Program-made: the position numbers and the translations under genes
Assembly (NCBI RefSeq): GCF_000317145.1
Contig: NC_019697.1
Coordinates: forward strand, 4,002,385 to 4,066,384
Length of the DNA stretch: 64,000 nucleotides
Direction of reading: 5' to 3'
DNA from: Chamaesiphon minutus PCC 6605
GTDB taxonomy: Bacteria; Cyanobacteriota; Cyanobacteriia; Cyanobacteriales; Chamaesiphonaceae
Shown: positions 16,947 to 25,368 of the stretch, in pieces
How the letters are laid out: each line of letters begins with the position of its first letter
Position numbering within the stretch: position 1 is the first letter of the stretch
The notes under the pieces: model-generated
Databases searched by the model: none
The model's input: the letters and a program-made list of their open reading frames with translations, nothing else
Told to the model about the DNA's origin: nothing

Positions 16947-18423
16947 ACGCATCAAAATCGGGTGTAATTCGATCGATCAAAACTAGAATAGCTAACTCAA
17001 TCGTACTTACTAACTAATTGCACTTATTACAATGCCAATTGAAACTAAAATCAAACATGAGATCCGATTAATTTAATTTAGTGTAGCAGAAAGCTCGACC
17101 AACTCATTAGTCAAGCCGAGATTAATTAGTGCAAATAAATTACAAAATAGCTTCTAAAAGTTCAGTTGAATATTCTTCGTCAAGTGTCGCCAAGAATCTC
17201 TTACTTCTAACACTTAACTTTCGACTTTTATTTTCACTAATTATGTTAACTGCTATATGTCGTAAAATCGCAAAATTAGCTGGAGCATTATCTTTCCTAA
17301 TTCGACTATCATCTTCTTTAAAAGCAACATCAAGCACCCAGTGAAGAGAATTTTCTATCGACCAATGACTTCTAATTCCCTCTGCTAATTTTTGAGCATC
17401 GCTCTCTAGACTACTGATAAAATAACGAGTTTCTACACTCGTCTTTCCGCCGACAACTCGAACTGATTCTACCATGCCAATACTAGTTAACTTTTTCCAT
17501 TTTTGCAGTGGATCTATTTGCTCCGCAACATCTGTTATCATTAAATAATTACGAATTTCTTCTCTACCTCTATTCATCTCTCTACTGTTGAAGCTACTCA
17601 GGTTGAGGTCTTTTCCCTGAGTTTCAATTGCTTGTTTAAATAGCTGCTTTACTTGTTTGTACAAGGTCGGTTGATTCTTTTTTACAGCAATTACATAATC
17701 TGCATCTTTTTCGACGATTTTTTTGACTATTTCTCTTTGACATCCCATTGCGTCGATGGTAACGATACATCCTGCTAAATCCAAGATTTGAATCAGTTCG
17801 GGAAGTGCTGTGATTTCATTAGATTTTCCTTCTACTTTCTTTTGACCTAATACTAATCTATTACTTGCAGCCCAGGCACTGACTGTATTAATTACACCTT
17901 GACCATTCTTTTCATCTCCTGAGTTTCGAGATTGTTTTCCATCAAAGGCAATTATTTCTCCTGCGGTTATTTTACTTATTCCTTTAATCCAACTCAGGAA
18001 TGATTTATTAAATTCATCAGGATTAATTTGTGAAAATACTCTAGCAAATGTATCATGAGATGGGATTCCATTCGGTAGTTCTAGGAACTTTTCTAACCAT
18101 TTTTTTCTGGCTATACCATACATTTCTATATCTATCCATCCGTCCGCCCCACATACTACAGCACAAATGGAGATCGTGATGATGTCGATTAGTTTATGTT
18201 TTTTTCCACGTTCAATCCTAATGTCTTCTATGTCGTCAAAGTGTTCTGCGATACTATGCTTAGGCTTCAGCTTCATTTTACATGATATTAGTTCCAAATC
18301 AACTTAACACAATTAATTAGCTAAAGCTATCGACGGGTATAGATTTCACATCTTTGATGAATCAAATTTACATCTAGTTTCTAAGTGTTTTTAATAATAT
18401 AAGATTTAAGTGCGTTCACCCTG
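16939..18423 (-). mobile_element. ISAs1-family insertion sequence, complete
   Basis: The element is 1485 bp. Its ends are CAGGGTGAACGC (left) and GCGTTCACCCTG (right), perfect 12-bp inverted repeats. It contains one transposase gene on the minus strand and is flanked by a perfect 10-bp duplication. The intact ends, duplication and open transposase frame point to a recent insertion. It splits the exported-protein gene that starts at 16269. Confidence 0.95.
17140..18297 (-). CDS. ISAs1-family transposase (DDE)
   Basis: The 385-residue product is full length for ISAs1-type transposases. It has the N-terminal family block (HSIAEHFDDIEDIRIERGKK, then DIITISICAVVCGADGW), the first catalytic Asp in IAFDGKQSRNS, the second in VTIDAMGCQ, and the C-terminal HWSIENSLHWVLDVAFKEDD with the catalytic Glu. 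No frameshift is visible, so it should be active. A shorter start, MKLKPKHS, seven residues in, is equally possible. Confidence 0.94.
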   Translation of the reverse strand: MELISCKMKLKPKHSIAEHFDDIEDIRIERGKKHKLIDIITISICAVVCGADGWIDIEMYGIARKKWLEKFLELPNGIPSHDTFARVFSQINPDEFNKSFLSWIKGISKITAGEIIAFDGKQSRNSGDEKNGQGVINTVSAWAASNRLVLGQKKVEGKSNEITALPELIQILDLAGCIVTIDAMGCQREIVKKIVEKDADYVIAVKKNQPTLYKQVKQLFKQAIETQGKDLNLSSFNSREMNRGREEIRNYLMITDVAEQIDPLQKWKKLTSIGMVESVRVVGGKTSVETRYFISSLESDAQKLAEGIRSHWSIENSLHWVLDVAFKEDDSRIRKDNAPANFAILRHIAVNIISENKSRKLSVRSKRFLATLDEEYSTELLEAIL

Positions 18424-18433
18424 GCATCTGACT
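18424..18433 (+). repeat. 10-bp target duplication, right
   Basis: GCATCTGACT, identical to 16929-16938. Confidence 0.92.
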
Positions 18434-18792
18434 ATCCTAACAACTCATATTACTTAGTCGGTACCAAAATCTTGCGGACTGTCGATGATATCAATCAACC
18501 CTTCAGCCGCTTGGCATTAACTGCTGGGGTCGGTAGTGGTGTATTCTTACCATTCGAGCGCAATGCTAGTCTCGATCGCGGTGGACTCAATGTCTTTGGC
18601 TCGGTCGGCGTGCGGGTTGCCAGACCAGTCAGCGCAGTCGTTGAGTGGACTGGTTCAGATCTAGCCGCAGGCGTATCGGTAGCCCCATTCGATAACTTCC
18701 CCTTGGTCATTACACCTGCCGTTCGGGATATTACTGGAGCTGGTGACGGAGCTAGATTCATTTTAGGTGCTAGCTTAGCTTTCAATTTCTAA
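18434..18792 (+). pseudogene. exported protein gene, 3' part, separated by the IS
   Basis: Continues the frame of 16269-16938 from the codon split across the junction (ASD, then YPNNSYYLVGTKILR). The 119 residues end with GARFILGASLAFNF. The terminal Phe and alternating hydrophobic residues (VRVARPVSAVVEWTG, FILGASLAFNF) look like the last strands of an outer-membrane beta-barrel; this is an inference. The part now has no own promoter or start unless one is supplied by the IS end. Confidence 0.82.
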
Positions 18793-18880
18793 AAGTTGTG
18801 AGACAATTACCACATAATGGTAATTATTTATAGTCCGAAACTGTTTCCAAGATCGATAATTCACTATCAAGCAAGGCTCA

Positions 18881-19447
18881 ATGTCAATGCTAAATATTTC
18901 TAAATTTCCAGCAGTAATTTTTGGCTGTAGCGCGATTGTTACAGCATCGTTAGTTGGTTTCGCTGGCTCTGCCGCAGCTCAAACCAATGTCGGTAATCTA
19001 AGTAATGGTTCTGGTACCAACGTCACTACCACAACTGGGGGTAGTATTCCTTCGACGAGTACCCCTGGGGGAATATCTCCAGCCACCACTGCTAGAATCA
19101 ATACTTTCAGTCAAAACATTCCGGTTCTTCAGAATAATGTTAGTCAAGCACGAGCAGCAGTAAATCAACTTACATCAGTTACCGCACCGCCACCAGATAC
19201 TAGTCCAGTTCGGTTTTCGGTAGACAAAGGCGTTGCCGATCTCGCCAGTTGTGGTTGTCCCGATGCCAATGCTATCGGTTCGACAACTCCCACTACCCCT
19301 AGCCCCGAATTAGTAGCAGCCAGAGAAGCTGAGGCTAAAGCCGAAGCAGAACTCGCGGCGGCCAAAGCTGAAGCGCGTCAGTTTATCGAATCTGTCAAGA
19401 GCGAGAAGAGTGCTACTTCGAGAACTGTAGATACCTCCTTGTGGTAA
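18881..19447 (+). CDS. small exported protein with CGCP motif
   Basis: The 188-residue product has a signal peptide ending near GSAAAQT. The mature part starts with a Gly/Thr/Ser-rich region, then a segment with ASCGCPDANAIG near residue 125, then a charged Ala/Glu-rich helix (AAREAEAKAEAELAAAKAEA), likely a coiled coil. I do not recognise the family. It follows the broken gene by 88 bp and precedes another exported protein gene in the same direction; the three may form one operon. The next gene also ends with a Cys-Pro-Cys motif. Confidence 0.7.
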   Translation: MSMLNISKFPAVIFGCSAIVTASLVGFAGSAAAQTNVGNLSNGSGTNVTTTTGGSIPSTSTPGGISPATTARINTFSQNIPVLQNNVSQARAAVNQLTSVTAPPPDTSPVRFSVDKGVADLASCGCPDANAIGSTTPTTPSPELVAAREAEAKAEAELAAAKAEARQFIESVKSEKSATSRTVDTSLW

Positions 19448-19595
19448 ACAGTGCCAGTTAACCCCTAAAAGTTGCAGTCCCAATCGAAGGGCGAGCCTAA
19501 ATATTGCCCTTCGATCCTAACTTTATTCATCGCCAGTCACTGCGGACGACTTCGACGATCGTGCATCGACTATTAGCAAGTTAAACTCGAAAAAC

Positions 19596-20231
19596 ATGAA
19601 AACAATATCTAAATTCCAGCAACTAGCGATCGGTTGTGCGACCGTCGCGACAGCAGCATTCGGTAGCCTCATCCCATCTGCTAGTGCTGCCGAACAATTT
19701 AACAATCAAACCATTCAATTCAACCGCGATACAATTATTGAATTTCAATTTCTGAAATCTAATAATGCCGCTCAATCGACTTTTGGTGTCTTGAACCTGG
19801 CAACTGGCGAAAAAACCCCCCTCATCAATGAAGCTCGCGCTCAAGACCGTCCTGGTCGAAACTTTGCAGGTACCGCTGGTAAAGCGGTGAGAAAGCCATT
19901 TGCTGAATTTACCTTCAAGTCAGGTACTCCCTATACCCTTTACCTAGAGTCAAATATCAGAGGTAAAGGCACGACTACCGTTTACTCAGTTCCCGAAAGA
20001 AATGGTGGCGCGCAGCTAGCTAGATTTGATAACGATGCGACAGCATTAGGCACCCAAGGCGTCAGAATCGGTTGGAACGATGGTACTTCCAGCCGAGGCG
20101 GTTTCAATCAGTTCCTCGTCATTGCTGGTGGTGGCATCGGCTGTCCTTGTAAGCCAAGTCCGTCTTTAACTACGCCACTACCTCCTGAAGTACCTCCCAC
20201 CAGAAATAACGCACCTAGCGGTCGCGGTTAA
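19596..20231 (+). CDS. exported protein with Cys-Pro-Cys tail
   Basis: The 211-residue product has a signal peptide ending near PSASAAEQF. The mature part looks beta-rich (TIQFNRDTIIEFQFLKSNN, FGVLNLATGEKTPL, TPYTLYLESN, VRIGWNDGTSSRGGFNQFLV) and recalls the single-domain secreted proteins with a GWNDG..FNQFLV end found in bacterial surface proteins. It finishes with GGGIGCPCKPSPS and a Pro/Thr tail. Function unknown. It is the last gene before a strong terminator at 20254, so it closes the cluster that starts at 16269. Confidence 0.7.
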   Translation: MKTISKFQQLAIGCATVATAAFGSLIPSASAAEQFNNQTIQFNRDTIIEFQFLKSNNAAQSTFGVLNLATGEKTPLINEARAQDRPGRNFAGTAGKAVRKPFAEFTFKSGTPYTLYLESNIRGKGTTTVYSVPERNGGAQLARFDNDATALGTQGVRIGWNDGTSSRGGFNQFLVIAGGGIGCPCKPSPSLTTPLPPEVPPTRNNAPSGRG

Positions 20232-20253
20232 TTTTTGACTAAATAAATACTTC

Positions 20254-20292
20254 AAATCGGGGCTGAAACAGGGTTGTTTCGGCCCCGATTTT
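20254..20292 (+). terminator. intrinsic terminator after the exported-protein cluster
   Basis: Arms AAATCGGGGC and GCCCCGATTT with an inner stem GAAACA/TGTTTC and loop GGGT, followed by TT. Strong GC-rich hairpin 23 bp after the stop. Confidence 0.85.
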
Positions 20293-20400
20293 AGTAATAG
20301 CAAGAGATCGACCTAGCCAAACGTAGTTAAAGATTCAACAACCAGCCAAAAAATTGGCACAATTAAAGAATAAGAATTATTACCAATCGCTGACTGCAAT

Positions 20401-21516
20401 ATGAAACTGTCAAGACTAGGTTATTCGATCGCGGCAATCGCTTTGATAATTGCGACATTCTTGCCTTTACCAGCACTAGCAGCGGTACCAACAGCCGCAA
20501 TTGCTGCCGATAATAGCGGCAATAGTTTCGTGAGTAAAGCCGTCGAGCAAGTTGGCTCGGCAGTAGTAAGAATCGACACCGAGCGGACGATTACGCGGCG
20601 ACTAGACCCATTTTTTGGAGATGAAGCTCTGACGGGATTGCCCCAACAGCAACTATTACGCGGCCAAGGTTCTGGCTTTATTATCGATCGAGATGGCGTA
20701 ATTTTAACTAACGCACATGTAGTCGATCGAGCCGACAAGGTGACGGTGATTCTTAAAGACGGTCGCAGTTTTAAGGGTAAAGTGCGAGGAGTCGATGCAG
20801 TCACCGATCTGGCAGTCATTCAGGTCAGCGGTGCCAAAAATCTCCCTGTGGCTGAATTGGGTGACTCGGATATCGTCAAAGTCGGCGATTGGGCGATTGC
20901 CGTCGGTAACCCATTCGGATTAGACAATACTGTCACGCTAGGGATAGTCAGCACGCTCAAACGTGCCAGTTCCACCGTCGGTATGACCGACAAACGCCTC
21001 GATTTCATTCAAACCGATGCGGCAATCAATCCAGGCAATTCTGGCGGCCCCTTGCTCAATGGTAAAGGAGAAGTAATCGGTATCAATACTGCCATCCGTG
21101 CCGATGCGATCGGCATTGGCTTCGCGATTCCCATCAACAAAGCCAAAACGATTTCGACTCAATTAGCACGCGGTGAAAAAGTTTCTCACCCCTATCTCGG
21201 CGTCCAAATGGTCACTCTCACCCCAGAAATCGCCGCTGAGAATAATAACGATCCTAATGCTCTATTCCAAATTCCCCCAGTTAATGGGGTGCTAGTGGTC
21301 AAAGTGCTGCCGAATACAGCCGCATCTGTCGCTGGAATGCGCCGAGGCGATACCATTCTCGAAGTTGATGGCGAAGCAATTCACGATGCCAATCAATTGC
21401 AAAATGTGATGGAAAACAGCCGTGTCAGCCAATTACTTCAAGTTCGCATTTTACGAGATGGCAAAGATCGGATCGTGAAGGTTATTCCTAAAGACTTAAT
21501 TGACGAGCAGAATTGA
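20401..21516 (+). CDS. HtrA/Deg-family serine protease (HhoA/HhoB type)
   Basis: The 371-residue product has a signal peptide or anchor (residues 1-28), a trypsin-like domain with the full catalytic triad (His in TNAHVVDRAD, Asp in VTDLAVIQV, Ser in NPGNSGGPLL), and one PDZ domain (about 255-365, with GVLVVKVLPNTAASVAGMRR). One PDZ domain and this length fit HhoA, HhoB or HtrA of cyanobacteria, which remove damaged proteins in the periplasm or thylakoid lumen. I cannot tell which of the three paralogues it is. A single gene. Confidence 0.94.
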   Translation: MKLSRLGYSIAAIALIIATFLPLPALAAVPTAAIAADNSGNSFVSKAVEQVGSAVVRIDTERTITRRLDPFFGDEALTGLPQQQLLRGQGSGFIIDRDGVILTNAHVVDRADKVTVILKDGRSFKGKVRGVDAVTDLAVIQVSGAKNLPVAELGDSDIVKVGDWAIAVGNPFGLDNTVTLGIVSTLKRASSTVGMTDKRLDFIQTDAAINPGNSGGPLLNGKGEVIGINTAIRADAIGIGFAIPINKAKTISTQLARGEKVSHPYLGVQMVTLTPEIAAENNNDPNALFQIPPVNGVLVVKVLPNTAASVAGMRRGDTILEVDGEAIHDANQLQNVMENSRVSQLLQVRILRDGKDRIVKVIPKDLIDEQN

Positions 21517-21537
21517 GGCTTTAGGCTTTAGGCTTTA

Positions 21538-21559
21538 GGGGCAATTTCTGAATTGCCCC
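21538..21559 (+). terminator. hairpin after the Deg protease gene
   Basis: GGGGCAATT-TCTG-AATTGCCCC, preceded by three 7-8 bp GGCTTTA repeats. A 9-bp stem, 22 bp after the stop codon, without a strong T-run; likely a transcript 3' end. Confidence 0.5.
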
Positions 21560-21668
21560 TGCATGTTGAGAGAATTGAAAAATTATTAACATCCAAATTA
21601 GATTTAAATCTATAAAAGTTATTTAAGATCTGTAGGGACGGGTTTATGAGATCGATATCGCTTGTAAC

Positions 21669-21703
21669 CTGAGTTCGATGAGGCATAGCCTCATCGAACT
21701 CAG
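21669..21703 (+). repeat. 16-bp perfect palindrome, copy 1
   Basis: Arms CTGAGTTCGATGAGGC and GCCTCATCGAACTCAG with loop ATA. A second, half-degenerate copy lies at 22976-23004 on the other side of the IS982 element. Just upstream is GTAGGGACGGGTTTATGA (21632-21649), which recurs inverted near 23155. The 305-bp gap 21517-21821 holds no gene. Confidence 0.75.
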
Positions 21704-21821
21704 ATGTGACAACATGTTCAGCTTAATAGCAAATTTTATGTAAATTTTGGCACGATAAAACCCATCATTAAGATGATTAATGATTGAAAATATTGAGTTA
21801 AGTTAATAAATAAATAATCGG

Positions 21822-22712
21822 CTAAATAGGAACAATACTAAAGAAGTTTTGAGCAGGCTCATCTAGCTTCAAACTCGGCTTTTTAGGTTGATGAGTATAA
21901 GCAATTAATGCTGTAATCAGATTTAGCATGAAATTATGCAAGCTCCGATGGCGAGAATGGACTAAATAACAAATATTTTTTAACTGGTCATTTACCGTTT
22001 CAATCAGCGAGCGTTTCCGAAGTGATATTTTGTCATCCATCAAGATGAGCTTGTTTTTCATATTAGATTTTAGTGGCGTAATTAGCTGCAATCCTTTATT
22101 TAATAATTCTTCAAATAGTTCTTTCTTAATATATCCTTTGTCTCCAAATATTTTTCCTGATATTCCCTGTGTCATTGATGGCAAATGTGTGCGGTCATCG
22201 ACATTGCCAGGTGTGATTTTGCAGCTTAATATCTCTCCGCAATCATTAATAATTAAATGAAGCTTGAATCCAAAGTACCATCCCATAGAACTCTTACTCA
22301 GCTTGGCAGTTTCTTTGAAAACCTTATTTCTTTTAATTCTTTTTGGGTGACAAACTGGAATAGCCGTGCTATCCACGAAACTAATTCCAGTCACCTTACC
22401 TTGACGAGAGTTGAGATAATAAAGGCAAGCTATTAAAACATTTGGCATCAACTCCACCATTCTATTGTAACTAACCAACTTTGGAAAATAATCAGTTAAG
22501 TTTTGACAAACATTTTTGAGGTAATAATCCTTAAATGTTCGATAGCTTGACTGATGGAAATGAATAGAAATAGTCATGACCTCGCTCAGTGATAGGCCGC
22601 AGCGTTTTGGTAAGCTATTACCGTTGGCAGGGAAAGATATTGATGAAAAAGTTGCTAGCCAATCTTGGCAGAAATCATCTATTTCACAAAATAGTTCGGT
22701 TAAGTCCATCAT
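21822..22712 (-). CDS. IS982-family transposase
   Basis: The 296-residue product is full length for IS982 transposases. It has the DDE residues in ISFVDSTAIPVCHPKR, GKIFGDKGYIKKELFEELL and KRSLIETVNDQLKNICYL, and the HSRHRSLHNFMLNLITALIA ending. No frameshift is seen, so it may be active. I could not fix the ends of the element: the flanks carry ACCC-type words (minus-strand ACCCTTATG near 22786; plus-strand ACCCATCAT near 21769), but they share little beyond ACCC and no target duplication is clear. Confidence 0.93.
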   Translation of the reverse strand: MMDLTELFCEIDDFCQDWLATFSSISFPANGNSLPKRCGLSLSEVMTISIHFHQSSYRTFKDYYLKNVCQNLTDYFPKLVSYNRMVELMPNVLIACLYYLNSRQGKVTGISFVDSTAIPVCHPKRIKRNKVFKETAKLSKSSMGWYFGFKLHLIINDCGEILSCKITPGNVDDRTHLPSMTQGISGKIFGDKGYIKKELFEELLNKGLQLITPLKSNMKNKLILMDDKISLRKRSLIETVNDQLKNICYLVHSRHRSLHNFMLNLITALIAYTHQPKKPSLKLDEPAQNFFSIVPI

Positions 22713-22871
22713 CTAAGTGTGGTTTTCTAATATATATATTAATTTAACCAGAATCAGAGATTATACATAAGGGTTGCAATGCTATTTGTACTTTTATTTG
22801 CCGACCGCTCCTCAGAACTTTTAATAACTTATTAATTGTTAATTATTTGTAATTATCGATCGACGTTTTAC

Positions 22872-22918
22872 TTCCAAGTCATTATCAATAATCAAAGCTT
22901 ATTGATAATGACTTGGAA
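22872..22918 (+). repeat. 20-bp perfect inverted repeat
   Basis: Arm TTCCAAGTCATTATCAATAA (22872-22891) pairs without mismatch with 22899-22918 around a 7-nt loop. It is AT-rich and has no T-run on either side, so it is not an obvious terminator. It may be a small MITE-like or processed-RNA element. Confidence 0.7.
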
Positions 22919-22975
22919 ATATCTCATTTTAATAATTGATGTTTATGACTCAAGCACAGTCAGAGACTTGATTTG

Positions 22976-23004
22976 ATGATGAGGCACAGCCTCATCGAAC
23001 TCAG
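22976..23004 (+). repeat. palindrome, partial copy 2
   Basis: GATGAGGC-ACA-GCCTCATC followed by GAACTCAG. The right half equals copy 1 at 21669-21703; the left arm has decayed beyond GATGAGGC. Confidence 0.65.
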
Positions 23005-23271
23005 GTTTGTACTAAAAATTTAATTCAAACCCGCCCTCCCCCACAAATAAACGATCGCATATCATTCCCCACACATTCCGACGAATAATCTGTGACTGCT
23101 GGTGGGGATGGGCGGGTTTGTTTGAGATTTCTAGAATTTATCGATGGTTATATGCATAAACCCGCCCCTACAAATTTGTGTCGATAAAGATATTGACTAA
23201 ATTCGTTCGAGTCCAGCTCGAACGACAAAATCAAATTAAACGATCGTTATCTAAAATATTTAAAAGATATA

Positions 23272-24123
23272 CTATCTAATTAGCTTTTGCAAAACATTAA
23301 AAACAGACCTGTGCAACCAACTCAAGCAATCATTATCTTTGTTTGATTTCAGTCGCTGATGACTACCAGCATCATAAATTTTATTTTTTATGTGCTGTGT
23401 TTTCTTGGTTGTTGAATACTGTTTTGGTTTGGCTGTTTGTAATCTTTTTAGCCTAGCAGTTTGATATCTTACTAATTCTTGAATAGAAGGTTGAAGTGGA
23501 TTTAGTCGCAAACTTTCTTGATAAGCTATAATTGCTCGTTGAATTTCATTTTTCTTGAGATATAAGTTTCCAATCAAACGGTGTACGTCAGCGTCATTGG
23601 GATACAATGATAATAATAGATGCACAGTTTTCGTAGCTTCTGAAAATAAGCGCAGTTTAAGTAAAGCTGTAAATTGTATTTTTAAGCAAGAGACTTCTTC
23701 TGGATCGAGTTCTAATCCGCGTTTTGTTGACTCTATCGCTTCTTGCCATCGATTTTGGTCGCTATAAACTTCTGCTTGATGAGCGAAATAATAGGCGACT
23801 TGTGGATTAAGCTTAATGGCAATAGCAATCGATTTCTCTGCTCTGTCTGGCAAGTGACGTCTTTGATAAGCAATTGTTAAAATGAAATAGTTGTAGCTAT
23901 TGTTTGGATCTAATGCCACTGCTTGTCGGGCAGCCTCGATCGACGACAGCTCAATTCGTTGAGTATAGCCATAAACTAGTGACAATAGAGCATATGCTTC
24001 AGCACATTTTGGGTCGATGGATAGATACTGTTTGAGTAACATTTCTGCTTGCTCGTAGCGTCCCATCTGAGCCAACAAGCAAGCGCGATCGAGTAATTCT
24101 ATTGGATTCGGTGAATCGCTCAT
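23272..24123 (-). CDS. tetratricopeptide repeat protein
   Basis: The 283-residue product has about six TPR units between residues 8 and 210, for example AYALLSLVYGYTQRIELSSI and WQEAIESTKRGLELDPEE and IQRAIIAYQESLRLNPLQ, each with the usual small residue, Ala and Pro positions. A basic C-terminal tail (KRLQTAKPKQYSTTKKTQ) follows. No signal peptide. TPR proteins act as scaffolds for protein complexes; the partner is unknown. Its neighbours do not suggest a pathway. Confidence 0.85.
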   Translation of the reverse strand: MSDSPNPIELLDRACLLAQMGRYEQAEMLLKQYLSIDPKCAEAYALLSLVYGYTQRIELSSIEAARQAVALDPNNSYNYFILTIAYQRRHLPDRAEKSIAIAIKLNPQVAYYFAHQAEVYSDQNRWQEAIESTKRGLELDPEEVSCLKIQFTALLKLRLFSEATKTVHLLLSLYPNDADVHRLIGNLYLKKNEIQRAIIAYQESLRLNPLQPSIQELVRYQTARLKRLQTAKPKQYSTTKKTQHIKNKIYDAGSHQRLKSNKDNDCLSWLHRSVFNVLQKLIR

Positions 24124-24290
24124 AAAATAAATCCGAGATAGATTTATTAAATATACCCAGGATCGATCGATACAATACTTTTTTAATCTAAGACTTACCT
24201 CGCCTCCATCAAATTAGCCCTACTCCCAATCTCCGCCATCTGCACACTCATATCGATCCCCCCAAAGAGCTATATTCAGAACCGCCCAAT

Positions 24291-25259
24291 TTAAGTTGAA
24301 GCTCGAAGCGGATCGCGACGTAATGTGTAGAGCGTTAGTAAAATAAATAAACCAGTTCCCACTATATATTTAACCGGACTAGGAATAAATTCTTGCGGTG
24401 AAATGAAACCTTCGATCGCGCCAGCAATCAGTAACATGGGGACTAACCCCATCACTAATTGGGCAGCCTGTAAACCATAAATGCGTAGGGCATCTCGCCG
24501 ACGGTAGCGACCGGGAAATAACAGTCCTCTAGCAATTAATAAACCAGCACCGCCAGCAATAAAAATTGCAGGTAACTCTAACGAACCGTGGGGAAAAACA
24601 AATGCCCAAAATGGATAAGCTAGACCATTTTGACCGACTAATGTAGCGATCGCACCAATTAATAACCCATTATAAAACAGGGCATAAATCGTCCAGATCC
24701 CTGCTAATATTCCGCCGCCGACCATCCGAAAACAAACGCTGAGATTATTAATCGCGATACTACTAGCTGCAAAAGGTTCGGTACCTAAGATCGAACCCAT
24801 CCAAAGTTGGCCGCGATCGCGTACTTTTTCAATTAGCGATTGTGGGACTATGAGCGACATAAAACTCGCATCTTGCCATGCAAACCACCAGGCGATCAGT
24901 CCGCCAATTAAAAAGATCGCAAAGGCAATTGCTGTATACCCCCAAGTATCCCGCAATACCTGCGGTAAACCCCACAGATAGAAATCGATCGCGCCGCGTA
25001 ATTCTTGCCGCCTAGAACCGCGATAGATCTGACTGTAGCCGCGAGTTGTGAGTGCTTGGAGTTCTTGGACGATCGTTTCGCCAATTTGGTTGGTATTGGC
25101 ACGCGCCAAATCTGCGGCTACCGATCGATATAGGCTAGCCAGCGTGCCGATTTCTTTCGCACTTAAAGATTTCATCCCGCGCTGTTGGGCGCGTTGGAGC
25201 AGAGTATCGAGTTCTTGCCATTGCCCTTGGCGGCGTGCGATCCAGCGTTGAATATTCAT
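24291..25259 (-). CDS. stage II sporulation protein M-like membrane protein
   Basis: The 322-residue product has a soluble N-terminal region (1-105) with RWIARRQGQWQELDTLLQRA, then about six membrane segments. It contains ASSIAINNLSVCFRMVGGGI and FVFPHGSLELPAIFIAGGAG, the core motif of the SpoIIM/DUF95 family. In non-sporulating bacteria these proteins are of unknown role, often beside an RDD-domain protein or a DUF58/MoxR set, none of which is here. Assignment is confident; function is not. Confidence 0.88.
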   Translation of the reverse strand: MNIQRWIARRQGQWQELDTLLQRAQQRGMKSLSAKEIGTLASLYRSVAADLARANTNQIGETIVQELQALTTRGYSQIYRGSRRQELRGAIDFYLWGLPQVLRDTWGYTAIAFAIFLIGGLIAWWFAWQDASFMSLIVPQSLIEKVRDRGQLWMGSILGTEPFAASSIAINNLSVCFRMVGGGILAGIWTIYALFYNGLLIGAIATLVGQNGLAYPFWAFVFPHGSLELPAIFIAGGAGLLIARGLLFPGRYRRRDALRIYGLQAAQLVMGLVPMLLIAGAIEGFISPQEFIPSPVKYIVGTGLFILLTLYTLRRDPLRAST

Positions 25260-25262
25260 CGG

Positions 25263-25364
25263 GGAGTAGAGGGTAGAGGGTAGAGAGTAGAGAGTAGAGA
25301 GTAGAGTTGAGTTACTATCTAATATTCACTATCCACTATCCACTATTCACTCTCCACTCTCCAC
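25263..25364. repeat. two opposed heptamer-repeat blocks
   Basis: 25265-25306 is a run of (A/G)GTAGAG units. 25325-25364 is a run of T(T/C)CACT(A/C) units, roughly the complement of the first. Together they could fold into a hairpin between the SpoIIM-like and hemH genes. Slippage during replication explains such STRR blocks. Confidence 0.7.
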
Positions 25365-25368
25365 AAAT

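Larger units (their letters stand above)
22713..23271. other. palindrome-rich intergenic region, no gene found
   Basis: This 559-bp stretch between the IS982 transposase and the TPR gene contains the 20-bp hairpin at 22872, the partial palindrome at 22976, an outer inverted pair AACCCGCCC (23028) with GGGCGGGTT (23111) that brackets about 75 bp, a TAAACCCGCCCCTACAAA word near 23157, and a TCGTTCGAG/CTCGAACGA hairpin at 23203-23225. I see no open reading frame of note. Confidence 0.55.

Noticed and set aside
21769-22790. Defined ends for the IS982 element
   Set aside because: ACCC-type termini can be found but share few other bases, and no 6-8 bp target duplication flanks them.
25263-25364. 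CRISPR-like array between SpoIIM-like gene and hemH
   Set aside because: Units are only 7 bp, with no spacers; these are STRR heptamers.
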